NCBI GenBank assembly: GCA_903870055.1
Contig: CAIQBG010000050.1
Location: 1-64,000 of the forward strand
Direction of reading: 5' to 3'
Length of the DNA: 64,000 nt
DNA from: an uncultured Pseudomonadota bacterium
GTDB lineage: Bacteria > Pseudomonadota > Gammaproteobacteria > Burkholderiales > Rhodocyclaceae
Part shown: in pieces, positions 1-8,343 of the stretch
How the letters are laid out: each line of letters opens with the position of its first letter
Position numbering within the stretch: position 1 is the stretch's first letter
The notes under the pieces: model-generated
Told to the model about the DNA's origin: nothing
Database searches by the model: none
Seen by the model: only the letters and a program-made list of their open reading frames with translations
Program-made: the position numbers and the translations under genes

Positions 1-355
1 ACGAATCAGCCGTGATCCATTAAACTTTTAACCGTTGCTCTTCAGACTTGAAACCGCCAAATAAAAAGGCTGTGATCATGAAGAACAATGCCACACTACT
101 CTCACCAAATTGCGCATAGATATTTGATGGCGGCCCAGTCCATGCATTGGTTTTTAAATAAAAAAACCAAACCGCCGAATGATGAAGAAAAACGAGAAAC
201 GCTAGATAGCCTCGTAATCCGTCAATCGTGGCATAACGATGTTGCTCAAGGTGCTTTCCAAAAACAAGCTGGATGAGCCAAGCGGTTGCCATCGCGATCA
301 ATACACACCAGATAGCAGGGACCGGGCTTGTAGGACTAAAAATAAATTCCAGCAT
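1..355 (-). pseudogene. Acyltransferase-3 family membrane protein, N-terminal part, frameshifted
   Basis: The readable frame starts at 355 (purine-rich GAGAGAG upstream as RBS) and stops at 20-22 after 111 residues. It shows an N-terminal hydrophobic segment, then the IDGLRGYLAFLVFLHHS signature of acyltransferase-3 (OafA/OatA-like) enzymes, which O-acetylate surface sugars at the inner membrane, with the catalytic-type His in HHS. Such proteins are normally about 350 residues or more, so this is truncated. Removing one A from the A4 run just before the stop restores a frame reading KFNGSRLIR up to the window edge, which fits the SRxxRLYP motif that normally follows. I infer a one-base frameshift, either a real mutation or an assembly error. 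The rest of the gene lies outside the window. Confidence 0.65.
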
Positions 356-533
356 TGCAACTCTCTCTTCGGAAACGCGGCCTCAACACTCCTATACGGA
401 ATCTGACAGCCCATATATGTTCCATATCTTAACTTAAGCGTATCATCCCCTAGACTTGAAAACATGCTTATCGAGTGGGCGAGCGGTTCATTTGCAAGCC
501 TCCTTAAGAAACCAACTAATGAGCTGAACAATC

Positions 534-926
534 ATGACGAACTTCAAAACTCCCCGCACCATTATCGCCACACCAAACGCCCCCGCTGCCATTGGCACTT
601 ACTCGCAAGCCGTTAATGCTAACGGTACGTTGTATCTGTCCGGCCAGATCGGCCTGAACCCTAAGACCGGCGAGATGGTGGACGGCATTGATGCACAGAT
701 CGTTCAGGTTTTTGAAAACCTCAAAGCGGTAACGGAAGCGGCTGGTGGTTCGTTGTCCCACATCGTTAAGCTGAATGTCTTTCTGACCGATCTGGGTAAC
801 TTTGCCAAAGTGAATGAAACGATGGCCAAGTACTTTAGCGAACCATACCCTGCCCGCGCTGCCGTGGGCGTTGCCTCTCTTCCACGTGGCGCGCAGGTAG
901 AAGCCGACGCGGTGATGGTGCTGTAA
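534..926 (+). CDS. ridA: RidA family reactive-intermediate deaminase
   Basis: A 130-residue protein of the YjgF/YER057c/UK114 (RidA) family, usual length about 128. RidA is a cytosolic trimer that hydrolyses reactive enamine/imine intermediates made by PLP enzymes such as threonine dehydratase, protecting other PLP enzymes. Visible family features are [12 protein letters not shown] near the N-terminus, the SGQIGLNP strand, the conserved Arg108 in YPARAAV that binds the substrate carboxylate, and Glu123 in the C-terminal VEADAV strand. The gene sits 22 bases before recG. The arrangement spoT-ridA-recG is common in betaproteobacteria, but spoT is not in view. The RBS is weak (GAG about 10 bases upstream). 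Confidence 0.93.
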   Translation: MTNFKTPRTIIATPNAPAAIGTYSQAVNANGTLYLSGQIGLNPKTGEMVDGIDAQIVQVFENLKAVTEAAGGSLSHIVKLNVFLTDLGNFAKVNETMAKYFSEPYPARAAVGVASLPRGAQVEADAVMVL

Positions 927-948
927 GCCACTACACTTGCAATAACCT

Positions 949-3027
949 ATGGCGCGCGCAGCTGCTTCCGGTAAAGCTTCCGGGAAAGCTGCGCCAGCCA
1001 GACCCGCAACCGGCATCGCCGCCGGCCTGGAAAAACTGGGCCTGCGACGGCCGCTGGATTTTGCGTTGCATCTGCCGCTGCGTTACGAAGACCAGACGCA
1101 TGTCACGTTGTTGTCGGAAGCGCCCGCTGTCGGTCCCGCACTCTTTGCGATTAAGGTACGCGCTGTTACCGTTGCTTTCCGCCCGCGGCGACAGTTGCTG
1201 GTGCAGGTAGAAGATGACAGCGGCCGCGCTAATCTACGCTTCCTTAATTTTTACGGTAGCCAGACCAAGCAGTTTGAACGCGCCCGCGATGAGGGCTCGA
1301 CGCTACATGCCTGGGGCGAACTGAAGCCCGGCTATCTAGGGCCGGAGCTGGTGCATCCGACGATTAGCAAGGCACCGGAAGAAACGGCAACGGCCGCGCC
1401 CAGCGAAACACTGACACCACAGTACCCGACTACGGCGGGTGTATCGCAAAGCCAATTACGCACCCGCATTACGAAGGCGTTGAAAGATCTATCGCTTTCG
1501 GAAACGCTACCGCTCTCTGACCATACACGCCACCTACCCGGCTTAACGGCCTCGTTACAGTTTCTACACGCGCCGCCACCGGATGTGGATGTGGGCGCAC
1601 TCAATGCGCGCAACCATCCGGCCTGGCAACGCATCTGCATTGAAGAGCTGGTAGCTCAGCAACTGTCTCTGCGCAAAGCACGTCTGGCGCGTCGGCAGAA
1701 GGGTGCGCCGGTATTGCGCGGCAATGGATCACTGACCAATGCCTTGATTAAATCACTACCCTTTGCGCTGACGAAAGCGCAGGAACACGCCTACGGCGAT
1801 ATCTGTGCAGACCTGAATCAGAGTTACCCCATGCAGCGTTTGCTGCAAGGCGACGTGGGGAGCGGCAAAACCATTGTGGCAGCACTGGCCGCCTGCCAAG
1901 CGATTGAAGCGGGTTACCAGGTGGCGTTTATGGCGCCCACCGAATTACTGGCTGAACAACATTACAACAAGCTGTTGAGTTGGCTGGCACCACTGGGCAT
2001 CAAGATTGCCTGGTTATCTGGCAGCCAGAAAAAATCCGAACGTCAGGCACACCTATCCGCCGCCGCTTCGGATGCGCATCTGGTGGTGGGCACGCATGCG
2101 CTGTTTGAAGACACGGTGGACTTTTCCAAGCTGGGCCTGGTGATCATTGATGAGCAACACCGCTTTGGCGTGGCGCAACGATTGGCACTGCGACAAAAGG
2201 GCCATAACCCGCATCAGCTGATGATGTCGGCAACGCCGATTCCCCGCACGCTGGCGATGAGTTATTTCGCCGATCTGGATTGTTCGGTGATTGATGAGCT
2301 ACCTCCGGGTCGCACGCCGATTCGCACGCGATTGATTGCCGACACCCGACGCGAAGATGTCATTGCTGCAATTCGCAGCGCGATTGCCGGTGGTGAGCAA
2401 TGTTATTGGGTCTGTCCGCTGATTGAAGAATCGGACACGCTGGAACTGCAGACGGCTATTGATACACACGCCCTGCTGACCGAAGCGTTACCGGAATACC
2501 AGGTGGGTCTGGTGCATGGTCGCCTGAAAGCTGATGAAAAGATCAGCACGATGCGCGCCTTTGCCGATGGCGGCTTACATCTCTTGGTCGCCACGACGGT
2601 GATTGAAGTGGGTGTCGATGTGCCCAATGCCAGCCTGATGGTGATTGAACATGCCGAGCGCTTCGGCCTGGCACAGCTACACCAGTTGCGCGGCCGGGTG
2701 GGTCGTGGCCAACGCGAGAGTAGTTGTATTCTCATCTATGGCAAGCCGCTTTCAAATACGGCCAAAGAACGGCTACGCATTATTTACGAAAACACCGATG
2801 GCTTCGAGATTGCCCAGGCGGATTTGCAATTACGCGGCCCGGGCGAGCTCATCGGCAAACGGCAAAGCGGTGTGCCGATGCTGCGTTATGCTGATCTGGA
2901 ACGGGATGCCGATCTGATCCCGACAGCGCAGAAGATTGCCGATCAGATGCTAAAAGAATCGCCAGCGCTGACTGACGCACACATGGACCGCTGGTTCGGC
3001 CATGCCGAAGGGTTTTTAAAAACCTGA
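949..3027 (+). CDS. recG: ATP-dependent DNA helicase RecG
   Basis: A 692-residue superfamily 2 helicase that reverses stalled replication forks and branch-migrates Holliday junctions. An N-terminal OB-fold wedge domain (about residues 40-160) precedes the two RecA-like lobes. Walker A GDVGSGKT is at residues 301-308, the DEQH box at 401-404, then SATPIPRTLA (motif III), and the motif V/VI region containing GVDVP and QLRGRVGRG. The C-terminal TRG region follows. Length is typical for RecG (about 690). There is no clear Shine-Dalgarno before the ATG; the preceding ridA stop is 22 bases away, so co-transcription is likely. The stop is followed by a short perfect palindrome (GGTTTTTAAAAACC) that overlaps the gene end. 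Confidence 0.97.
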   Translation: MARAAASGKASGKAAPARPATGIAAGLEKLGLRRPLDFALHLPLRYEDQTHVTLLSEAPAVGPALFAIKVRAVTVAFRPRRQLLVQVEDDSGRANLRFLNFYGSQTKQFERARDEGSTLHAWGELKPGYLGPELVHPTISKAPEETATAAPSETLTPQYPTTAGVSQSQLRTRITKALKDLSLSETLPLSDHTRHLPGLTASLQFLHAPPPDVDVGALNARNHPAWQRICIEELVAQQLSLRKARLARRQKGAPVLRGNGSLTNALIKSLPFALTKAQEHAYGDICADLNQSYPMQRLLQGDVGSGKTIVAALAACQAIEAGYQVAFMAPTELLAEQHYNKLLSWLAPLGIKIAWLSGSQKKSERQAHLSAAASDAHLVVGTHALFEDTVDFSKLGLVIIDEQHRFGVAQRLALRQKGHNPHQLMMSATPIPRTLAMSYFADLDCSVIDELPPGRTPIRTRLIADTRREDVIAAIRSAIAGGEQCYWVCPLIEESDTLELQTAIDTHALLTEALPEYQVGLVHGRLKADEKISTMRAFADGGLHLLVATTVIEVGVDVPNASLMVIEHAERFGLAQLHQLRGRVGRGQRESSCILIYGKPLSNTAKERLRIIYENTDGFEIAQADLQLRGPGELIGKRQSGVPMLRYADLERDADLIPTAQKIADQMLKESPALTDAHMDRWFGHAEGFLKT

Positions 3028-3055
3028 TCCGGTTCTGGGGTAGAATCTCCGCCCT

Positions 3056-3412
3056 ATGTCGTTGATCCGCCAGACTTCTCTCTCACCACTCACCCGGCTG
3101 ATGCTTGCGGTGGCTTTGGTGTGTGCTCTGCTCATCACGCAGTGGCGGCTGAACGAACACGTAGTCGAACACAGTGTTAATACACTGAGCATGAATACCA
3201 ACGTAGCGGCAACGAACGACTCGACCACCCATGATGGCCCCGGCTGTCTGGTGTGTCTGGAACACCAGGCCCATGGCGCGGCCCCGATCAGCATCGTGAG
3301 TTTTAACTTGCTCGATGGCGTTAGCCCGATGCAGGCAAAAGCGCTACCACCCAATACACCCTATCTGGCGCCAGAGCGCGCCAGTCAGCGCGCGCCCCCC
3401 GTTCTTTCGTAA
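3056..3412 (+). CDS. Small membrane-anchored CxxC protein, DUF2946-like, head of metal-uptake cluster
   Basis: A 118-residue protein of unknown function. It has one N-terminal hydrophobic segment (about residues 13-28, uncleaved anchor or signal), then a hydrophilic periplasmic stretch with several His and a GCLVCLEHQAHG motif. The spacing and surroundings of the CxxC-xx-H motif resemble the CPLC motif of DUF2946 proteins, which often stand beside metal receptors, but the similarity is short and I treat it as suggestive. A TAGAAT -10 element at 3041-3046 lies only about 10 bases before the ATG and no Shine-Dalgarno is visible, so the mRNA may be nearly leaderless. The gene is followed by the outer-membrane protein and metal ABC genes on the same strand, suggesting a role in metal capture or sensing. 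Confidence 0.7.
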   Translation: MSLIRQTSLSPLTRLMLAVALVCALLITQWRLNEHVVEHSVNTLSMNTNVAATNDSTTHDGPGCLVCLEHQAHGAAPISIVSFNLLDGVSPMQAKALPPNTPYLAPERASQRAPPVLS

Positions 3413-3481
3413 GTTATCAACCTATTGAGAGACCGCCTGCATGGCGCGTCTTTATGTTGTTGTCTTCCGAAAGAATTCGCT

Positions 3482-5140
3482 ATGACTTACATGCCTACGC
3501 GCGCGCTCGTCCACGCACTTTGCATCACCTCATCTGTCTTCGCTGCGCCGCTCTATGCTCAGGAAGCACCTGATGTGCAAACCCAGATTAAACAGATTCA
3601 GGCCAGTCTGAGTCAGATCCGCTCTGATTATGAGCAGCGCATTGCCACTCTGGAAAGCCAGGTGAACCAACTCCAGCGCGAAAATGCACAACTGGCAACT
3701 CAGGCAAAAACCTCTCCTGCACAACTAGCTCAGGCAAACCACCCCGCCACGGTTAGCGGTGACACTTCATTTACCACCAGCCCACCCTGGCCTGACAGTA
3801 AAAAGCCAGCGCCAACAACGGACGTTGCGCCAAGCAAGCCGCCAAGCAAAACACAACAACGCCTTGCCAAGGCGGAGTCGCTCGAAGACAAGATCACCGC
3901 CGTGTCACCGCCACCTGCCGCTGCGGCACCAACGCCGTTCCCAAATCTGGGTGGCAATGATCGTACGATTGATCTAGGTGCCGAGCTCTTCCTCGACGCT
4001 AAATACTCCTCGCAAAGCCAGAACCCAGAAAACCCTTATAGCGGCGTCTTGCCGAATGGGGCAGAAGGCGTTCCTCGTGGCTTCTCAATTGGAGAAACAG
4101 AGCTAGTCTTCAAGGGTGCCGTGGATAACCTCTTCCGCGGTGAAGCCCGTTTTGTTCTAGAGCAGGAAGGCAACAGCACGTCGATCAAAACAGAAGAAGT
4201 GTTTGCCGAAACACTGGGCCTGCCATGGGGTACCAAGGTTAAAGCCGGTAAATATTGGTCAAGCGTTGGTTACCTGAATGACAAGCACCCGCATGAGTGG
4301 GACTTCGTGGATCTGCCGCTGGTATATAAGCAGGTCTTTGGCGGCCAGCTTAACGAAACCGGTGCGCAGCTGAGCTGGATTGCGCCTACCGACAATATGC
4401 TGTTTAAACTGGGCGGCGAAATCGCACAGGGTTCTAACGGTTACGGCCAAAGCTTCAACAGCAACTTCAACCAGAATAAGCCGCGGCTCGGCACGCTGTT
4501 TGCCAAAACAGGCGGTGACATTGGTGACTCCCACTCCTGGCAGGGCGGCGTGTCATGGGTCCGTTCGACCACGGGTAGTGGCACAGCCGCCAATCAGGCG
4601 TCCTACACCCTCAGCAATGCCAATGACGTTAACTTCTCCGGTGGCAACACGACGTGGATTGCCGACTTTGTGTATCGCTGGGCACCTTTTGGCAACCCGA
4701 CATCACAGAACCTGAAGATTCAGGGTGAAATGTTCTGGAACAAGCAGAGCGGCAGCATGACCAGCTCTACCGGTTGTGTAGATGATATTGGCGACGCAAC
4801 GGGCTGCTCGGGCAGCAACTTTGCGCAGAACCAGCAGGGCTTCTACACTCAGGGTATTTACCAGTTCATTCCTAAATGGCGCGCCGGTTACCGCTATGAC
4901 CGTGTCTTTAACGGTACCAATAATTATGGCCTGCCCGTCGATGCACTGGCTGGGTCGCAGATTCAAAGTGGTTGGGACCCTTACCGCAACACGATCATGA
5001 TGGATTGGGCCAACTCGGAATACTCGCTGATTCGTCTGCAACTGGCGCGTGATAACGCCTATGGCCCAGGGCTTTATAACAATGCCATCTATCTGCAGTA
5101 CATCATGAGCCTGGGTGCTCACGGCTCGCACAAGTACTAA
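3482..5140 (+). CDS. Outer-membrane beta-barrel protein with N-terminal coiled coil, metal-uptake cluster
   Basis: A 552-residue exported protein. I chose the ATG at 3482 because it is followed at once by a normal signal peptide (cleavage after PLYAQ, about residue 27); an upstream in-frame ATG at 3425 would add 19 unlikely residues. Residues about 32-75 form a coiled coil (heptads with QxxIxxL spacing), then a Pro/Ala/Lys-rich linker to about 160, then a long Gly- and aromatic-rich region with alternating strands typical of a porin-like barrel. The last residue is Tyr. It sits 12 bases before the metal-binding protein gene. The trimer-forming coiled coil plus barrel suggests a porin for the metal imported by the next genes. 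This is inference; I do not recognise a named family. Confidence 0.8.
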   Translation: MTYMPTRALVHALCITSSVFAAPLYAQEAPDVQTQIKQIQASLSQIRSDYEQRIATLESQVNQLQRENAQLATQAKTSPAQLAQANHPATVSGDTSFTTSPPWPDSKKPAPTTDVAPSKPPSKTQQRLAKAESLEDKITAVSPPPAAAAPTPFPNLGGNDRTIDLGAELFLDAKYSSQSQNPENPYSGVLPNGAEGVPRGFSIGETELVFKGAVDNLFRGEARFVLEQEGNSTSIKTEEVFAETLGLPWGTKVKAGKYWSSVGYLNDKHPHEWDFVDLPLVYKQVFGGQLNETGAQLSWIAPTDNMLFKLGGEIAQGSNGYGQSFNSNFNQNKPRLGTLFAKTGGDIGDSHSWQGGVSWVRSTTGSGTAANQASYTLSNANDVNFSGGNTTWIADFVYRWAPFGNPTSQNLKIQGEMFWNKQSGSMTSSTGCVDDIGDATGCSGSNFAQNQQGFYTQGIYQFIPKWRAGYRYDRVFNGTNNYGLPVDALAGSQIQSGWDPYRNTIMMDWANSEYSLIRLQLARDNAYGPGLYNNAIYLQYIMSLGAHGSHKY

Positions 5141-5152
5141 TGAGGTCACAAA

Positions 5153-6067
5153 ATGAAACTACTTAAAACGCTTTCTCTGTTGGCCGTCAGCCTGATGCTG
5201 TCCCTAACAACCTCCCTGGCCCACGCCGATCTGAAAATTTTTGCTACAGTCCCTGAATGGGGTGCACTTGCGGAAACCTTAGGCGGTAACAAGGTGCAGG
5301 TATACACCGCTACCACCGCGCTGCAGGATCCTCACCGGATTCAGGCGCGCCCTTCGCTGATCGCCAAGGCACGCACAGCCAATCTGGTGATCGCCACGGG
5401 TGCCGGGCTTGAAGTGGGCTGGCTGCCTACCGTACAGCGCGAGGCAAATAACGCTGGCATCATGCCTAATCAGCCAGGATTTCTGGAAGTCGCCCGCTAT
5501 GTCCGCATGCTGGATGTACCTGCAGTGGTCGATCGCACGATGGGCGATGTTCATGCTGAAGGCAACCCGCATATCCAGACTGATCCGCGTAACCTGTTGC
5601 CTATTGCCCGCGCTATCAGCGCGCGCATGGTTCAACTTGACCCAGAGAACACGGCTTACTACCAGACGCAACTCGCCCAGTTCGACCAGGGCTGGCAGGC
5701 CAATCTGCAACGCTGGCAAAAGCAGGCGGCCCCTTTACGCGGCGTCAAAGTCTGGTATCAGCATGATGGCTATCCTTACATGAATGCCTGGTTGGGCTTA
5801 AACCAGGTGGGCGTGCTCGAACCTCGTCCTGGTGTCGAACCATCCAGCCGTCAGCTAGCAGACATTCTGCAACGACAGCAAGCGTTGCAGGGCCGCATGG
5901 TGGTTGCCTCGGCCTATATGAGCGACGCCCCTTCCAAATGGTTTGCTGAAAAGGCAAATATTCCGGAAGTGGTTCTACCCTTTACCGTTGGCGGTAACGA
6001 GCAGGTGAAGAACCTGACCGCGCTGTACGACGATACGGTGCAACGTCTGCTTGGCGGTCTGAAGTAA
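5153..6067 (+). CDS. ZnuA-like metal ABC transporter substrate-binding protein
   Basis: A 304-residue periplasmic binding protein of the cluster A-I (ZnuA/TroA) type. It has a signal peptide (cleavage near AHA, residue 25). Likely metal ligands are His61 (in DPHRIQARPS), His134/His140 (in GDVHAEGNPHI) and His204 (YQHDG). The His/Asp-rich loop found in many ZnuA proteins is missing, so the bound metal (Zn, Mn or another) cannot be read with certainty. A good RBS (GAGGT) precedes the ATG. It lies between the outer-membrane protein and the permease gene, all on the same strand and closely spaced. No ATP-binding gene accompanies it in this cluster. Confidence 0.85.
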   Translation: MKLLKTLSLLAVSLMLSLTTSLAHADLKIFATVPEWGALAETLGGNKVQVYTATTALQDPHRIQARPSLIAKARTANLVIATGAGLEVGWLPTVQREANNAGIMPNQPGFLEVARYVRMLDVPAVVDRTMGDVHAEGNPHIQTDPRNLLPIARAISARMVQLDPENTAYYQTQLAQFDQGWQANLQRWQKQAAPLRGVKVWYQHDGYPYMNAWLGLNQVGVLEPRPGVEPSSRQLADILQRQQALQGRMVVASAYMSDAPSKWFAEKANIPEVVLPFTVGGNEQVKNLTALYDDTVQRLLGGLK

Positions 6068-6077
6068 ACTGTTCAGC

Positions 6078-6863
6078 ATGAATGCAGACGCCGTAAACAA
6101 CTTCGCAGTCTTCGCCGACATCCTGCTCCCGGCCCTAGTGGCCGGGTTGCTGGTGATTAGCACCCATGTGCCGCTTGGTTTCAAGGTGCTATCGCGCGGC
6201 ATTATCTTTATGGATCTTGCCATTGCCCAAGTGGCAGGGTTAGGGGCGCTTCTCATTACCGTGCTGGTCGGTGAGCAAGCCCCACCCTTTGTGACCCAAC
6301 TTGGAGCAATGATTCTGGCACTGGCTGCGGCCTTATTATTGATGCGCTGCGAGCAACTCACCCAGCGCTATCAGGAACCGTTGATTGGCACGCTATTTGT
6401 TCTGGCGGCAACGGCGGGCATTCTGGTGTTAGCCGGTGATCCGCATGCTGGCGAACATATGACCGATTTATTGTCGGGTCAAATCCTCTGGGTTTCCAAC
6501 GAGCAACTGGTGAGCAGTGCGGCAATTACCGGTTTGCTACTGGTAACACTTTGGGTAACACGGCAAAGCCGCACCATGTTCTATGCATTGTTTGCCGTAG
6601 CCATTACGTTATCTGTGCAAATGGTTGGGGTGTATCTGGTGTTTGCCACACTGATTATTCCCGCGCTTAGTACCGTGCACATTACCTACAACAAGCGTCG
6701 CTTAAAGATAGCCTATGCGCTGGCCACCGTTGGTTATGTGATTGGTCTAGTTGGCTCTGCCCTACTGGATTTGCCTACCGGGCCACTGATCGTCTGGACG
6801 CTAGCGATTTGTGGTTCAGCGACTGCTCTCGTGGTCAAAACGCAACACAATTATTCTGTCTGA
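6078..6863 (+). CDS. ZnuB-like metal ABC transporter permease
   Basis: A 261-residue inner-membrane protein of the ABC-3 family (ZnuB/TroC-like), with about 7-8 hydrophobic segments and the GIIFMDLAIAQVAGLGAL segment typical of these permeases. It starts 10 bases after the binding-protein stop, so both are almost certainly one transcript. Family members form the membrane channel for Zn2+, Mn2+ or Fe2+ and need a cytoplasmic ATPase partner. That partner would normally be adjacent but is not: the next gene is a copper chaperone 104 bases away. The ATPase must be encoded elsewhere, or the system is unusual. The N-terminus is somewhat short and the RBS is weak. Confidence 0.87.
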   Translation: MNADAVNNFAVFADILLPALVAGLLVISTHVPLGFKVLSRGIIFMDLAIAQVAGLGALLITVLVGEQAPPFVTQLGAMILALAAALLLMRCEQLTQRYQEPLIGTLFVLAATAGILVLAGDPHAGEHMTDLLSGQILWVSNEQLVSSAAITGLLLVTLWVTRQSRTMFYALFAVAITLSVQMVGVYLVFATLIIPALSTVHITYNKRRLKIAYALATVGYVIGLVGSALLDLPTGPLIVWTLAICGSATALVVKTQHNYSV

Positions 6864-6967
6864 ATAACCGCAGCCTCACTTAATCAAGTGTTAATACCGC
6901 TTATACAGATTCGCCGTAGAATGACCCTATGAGCAGCATGCTCATCTAATTTCACAAGGAGTGAACT

Positions 6968-7414
6968 ATGCGTCGTTTTGCTATCGCTACTGCCGTATTC
7001 TGTGCCGCTGCATCGGTTTATGCCGCAGACGTTAAAGTCAGCAACCTGAGCGTTGATGATGCCTGGGCCCGAACCGGCCAACCCGGCCAAGTATCTGCCG
7101 CCTATTTTGAAGTGAAGAACAAAGGGCCTGCCGACAAGATTGTTTCGGCCAACTGCGACTGCGCCAAAGCTACGGAACTTCACGATGTGAAGATGGTTGA
7201 TGGCGCCATGAAGATGGTTCCAGTGGCTGGCATGGAAGTCCCAGCTAATGGTGAACTGAAGCTTAAGCCGGGCAGCTACCACATCATGTTGATTGGTCTG
7301 AATCGTCCACTGGTTGCTGGTGAAACACTGCCGATCAAAGTGAAGTTTGAGAAGTCTGGCGAAGTGACCGTTAATGCCAAGGTAAAAGATAAAGCCGCGC
7401 CTGCTGGCCACTAA
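6968..7414 (+). CDS. PCuAC-type periplasmic copper chaperone
   Basis: A 148-residue secreted protein with a signal peptide cleaved after VYAA (about residue 20). It carries the exact PCuAC copper site H-X10-M-X21-H-X-M: His72, Met83, His105 and Met107. Such proteins bind Cu(I) in the periplasm and, with Sco proteins, deliver it to the CuA/CuB sites of haem-copper oxidases. A Cys pair (NCDC, residues 63-65) precedes the site. A strong AAGGAG RBS is present, and a TAGAAT -10-like element lies about 50 bases upstream, so the gene probably has its own promoter. It is closed by a Rho-independent terminator at 7433-7461. The His-rich C-terminal tail seen in some homologues is reduced to a final His. 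Confidence 0.92.
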   Translation: MRRFAIATAVFCAAASVYAADVKVSNLSVDDAWARTGQPGQVSAAYFEVKNKGPADKIVSANCDCAKATELHDVKMVDGAMKMVPVAGMEVPANGELKLKPGSYHIMLIGLNRPLVAGETLPIKVKFEKSGEVTVNAKVKDKAAPAGH

Positions 7415-7432
7415 GCTTTATCCTCCACCAAG

Positions 7433-7461
7433 AAAAAGCCTCTGCAAAACAGAGGCTTTTT
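7433..7461 (+). terminator. Rho-independent terminator after the copper chaperone gene
   Basis: A perfect 12-bp stem (7433-7444 with 7450-7461), loop CAAAA, the right arm ending in a T5 run followed by CTC. It lies 18 bases after the PCuAC stop codon. Confidence 0.9.
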
Positions 7462-7508
7462 CTCATTTAGCCATTTAGAATTAGTCTTTGTTTGCACCAA
7501 GGCCTGCC

Positions 7509-8156
7509 ATGTTGACCGAAAACGATATCAAACGCATCCACACGGAAGAGCAACTCCGCCGCGAGATTCGTAAACAACTTGATGCAGCACATGCGGCGCA
7601 AACGGCACCGGCCACGCCTGTCGTGCCCCCCAAAGAACCTGGTTTTGGCAAAAAAGCGATGGAGTTTCTGAATAGCTCCGTCGGCATGTGGCTGCTTTCT
7701 TCCGTCGTCTTAACCGGTGGGGCAGCCGTCATTCAGCAAGTGCAGCACCAGTATCAGATTAGCGAACAGAACCACCAGCAACTCGTGACGCATCTGTTCG
7801 AGATCCAGAACCGTCTGGATAATATGGAATACCTGCTGCGCCGTGCCCAAACCGTGGGCGATGCTCAAGAAGCTCTGCACGGTCTTTTTAAAAGCATCTT
7901 CCCGCTCTCGCCTGAGCTGCAGAACCGCAGCCTCGGCTCGCTATATTTCACGGTATACAACCTGATTCCGGGCTCACGCCAACAAAAGGCGCAAGAAGCA
8001 ATTCAGTTTGTCCGAGAATTAGAGGACTCAGAATGGGCACTGCAATCGCGTCCATCAAACCAACCGCTTACCGAAGCTGACCGAGCCCAGTTCAACAAAT
8101 TAATTAAATCCTGCAAGGCCATTCATACAGCTATCGACATTCAGCGATCTAGATAA
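7509..8156 (+). CDS. Hypothetical single-TM protein with coiled-coil region
   Basis: A 215-residue protein I do not recognise. ATG 7509 is preceded by AAGG at a suitable distance; an in-frame TTG upstream (7488) is less likely because it overlaps the RBS. Residues 1-30 are charged and helical, 35-48 are Ala/Pro-rich, and one membrane segment (about 56-76, containing MWLLSSVVLTGGAA) follows the phrase FLNSSVG. A helical Gln/His-rich region (about 80-118) probably forms a coiled coil, and the C-terminus (about 120-210) is mixed helical. It is monocistronic between two strong terminators. Nothing in the context assigns a function. Confidence 0.75.
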   Translation: MLTENDIKRIHTEEQLRREIRKQLDAAHAAQTAPATPVVPPKEPGFGKKAMEFLNSSVGMWLLSSVVLTGGAAVIQQVQHQYQISEQNHQQLVTHLFEIQNRLDNMEYLLRRAQTVGDAQEALHGLFKSIFPLSPELQNRSLGSLYFTVYNLIPGSRQQKAQEAIQFVRELEDSEWALQSRPSNQPLTEADRAQFNKLIKSCKAIHTAIDIQRSR

Positions 8157-8172
8157 GCCACCTGCATTTAAA

Positions 8173-8204
8173 AAAAGGGCTCCGGTTTCACCCGGAGCCC
8201 TTTT
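8173..8204. terminator. Bidirectional Rho-independent terminator
   Basis: Stem GGGCTCCGG (8177-8185) pairs with CCGGAGCCC (8192-8200); the arms are flanked by A-rich sequence on the left and TTTT on the right. It therefore works for the plus-strand gene ending at 8156 and for the minus-strand cyd operon ending at 8222. Confidence 0.9.
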
Positions 8205-8221
8205 GCTTTTGCGCAAGCAGA

Positions 8222-8329
8222 TTACTTGTTCTGCTCTTTCTGTTCATCCTGCGCTTCAAGCCACATTGCATTAACAACGGCAAACAGCACTGCCATGGCG
8301 GTGCCTAAAGCCCAACTGAAATACCACAT
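8222..8329 (-). CDS. cydX: Cytochrome bd oxidase small subunit CydX
   Basis: A 35-residue protein, MWYFSWALGTAMAVLFAVV and onward, ending in a charged tail EAQDEQKEQNK. It matches the CydX pattern: short N-terminus with WYFSW, one membrane helix, polar C-terminus. CydX binds CydA and stabilises the haems of cytochrome bd. It starts 14 bases after the cydB stop with an AAGGAG RBS, so it is the last gene of the operon. Confidence 0.93.
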   Translation of the reverse strand: MWYFSWALGTAMAVLFAVVNAMWLEAQDEQKEQNK

Positions 8330-8343
8330 AGCAAACTCCTTAA

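Noticed and set aside
3413-3481. Zur box before the outer-membrane protein gene
   Set aside because: No AT-rich palindrome of the GTTATA-TATAAC type is present; GTTATC alone is too little.
3425-3481. Extended N-terminus of the outer-membrane protein from ATG 3425
   Set aside because: It would place 19 polar and Cys-rich residues before a normal signal peptide; ATG 3482 has GAAAG upstream and fits better.
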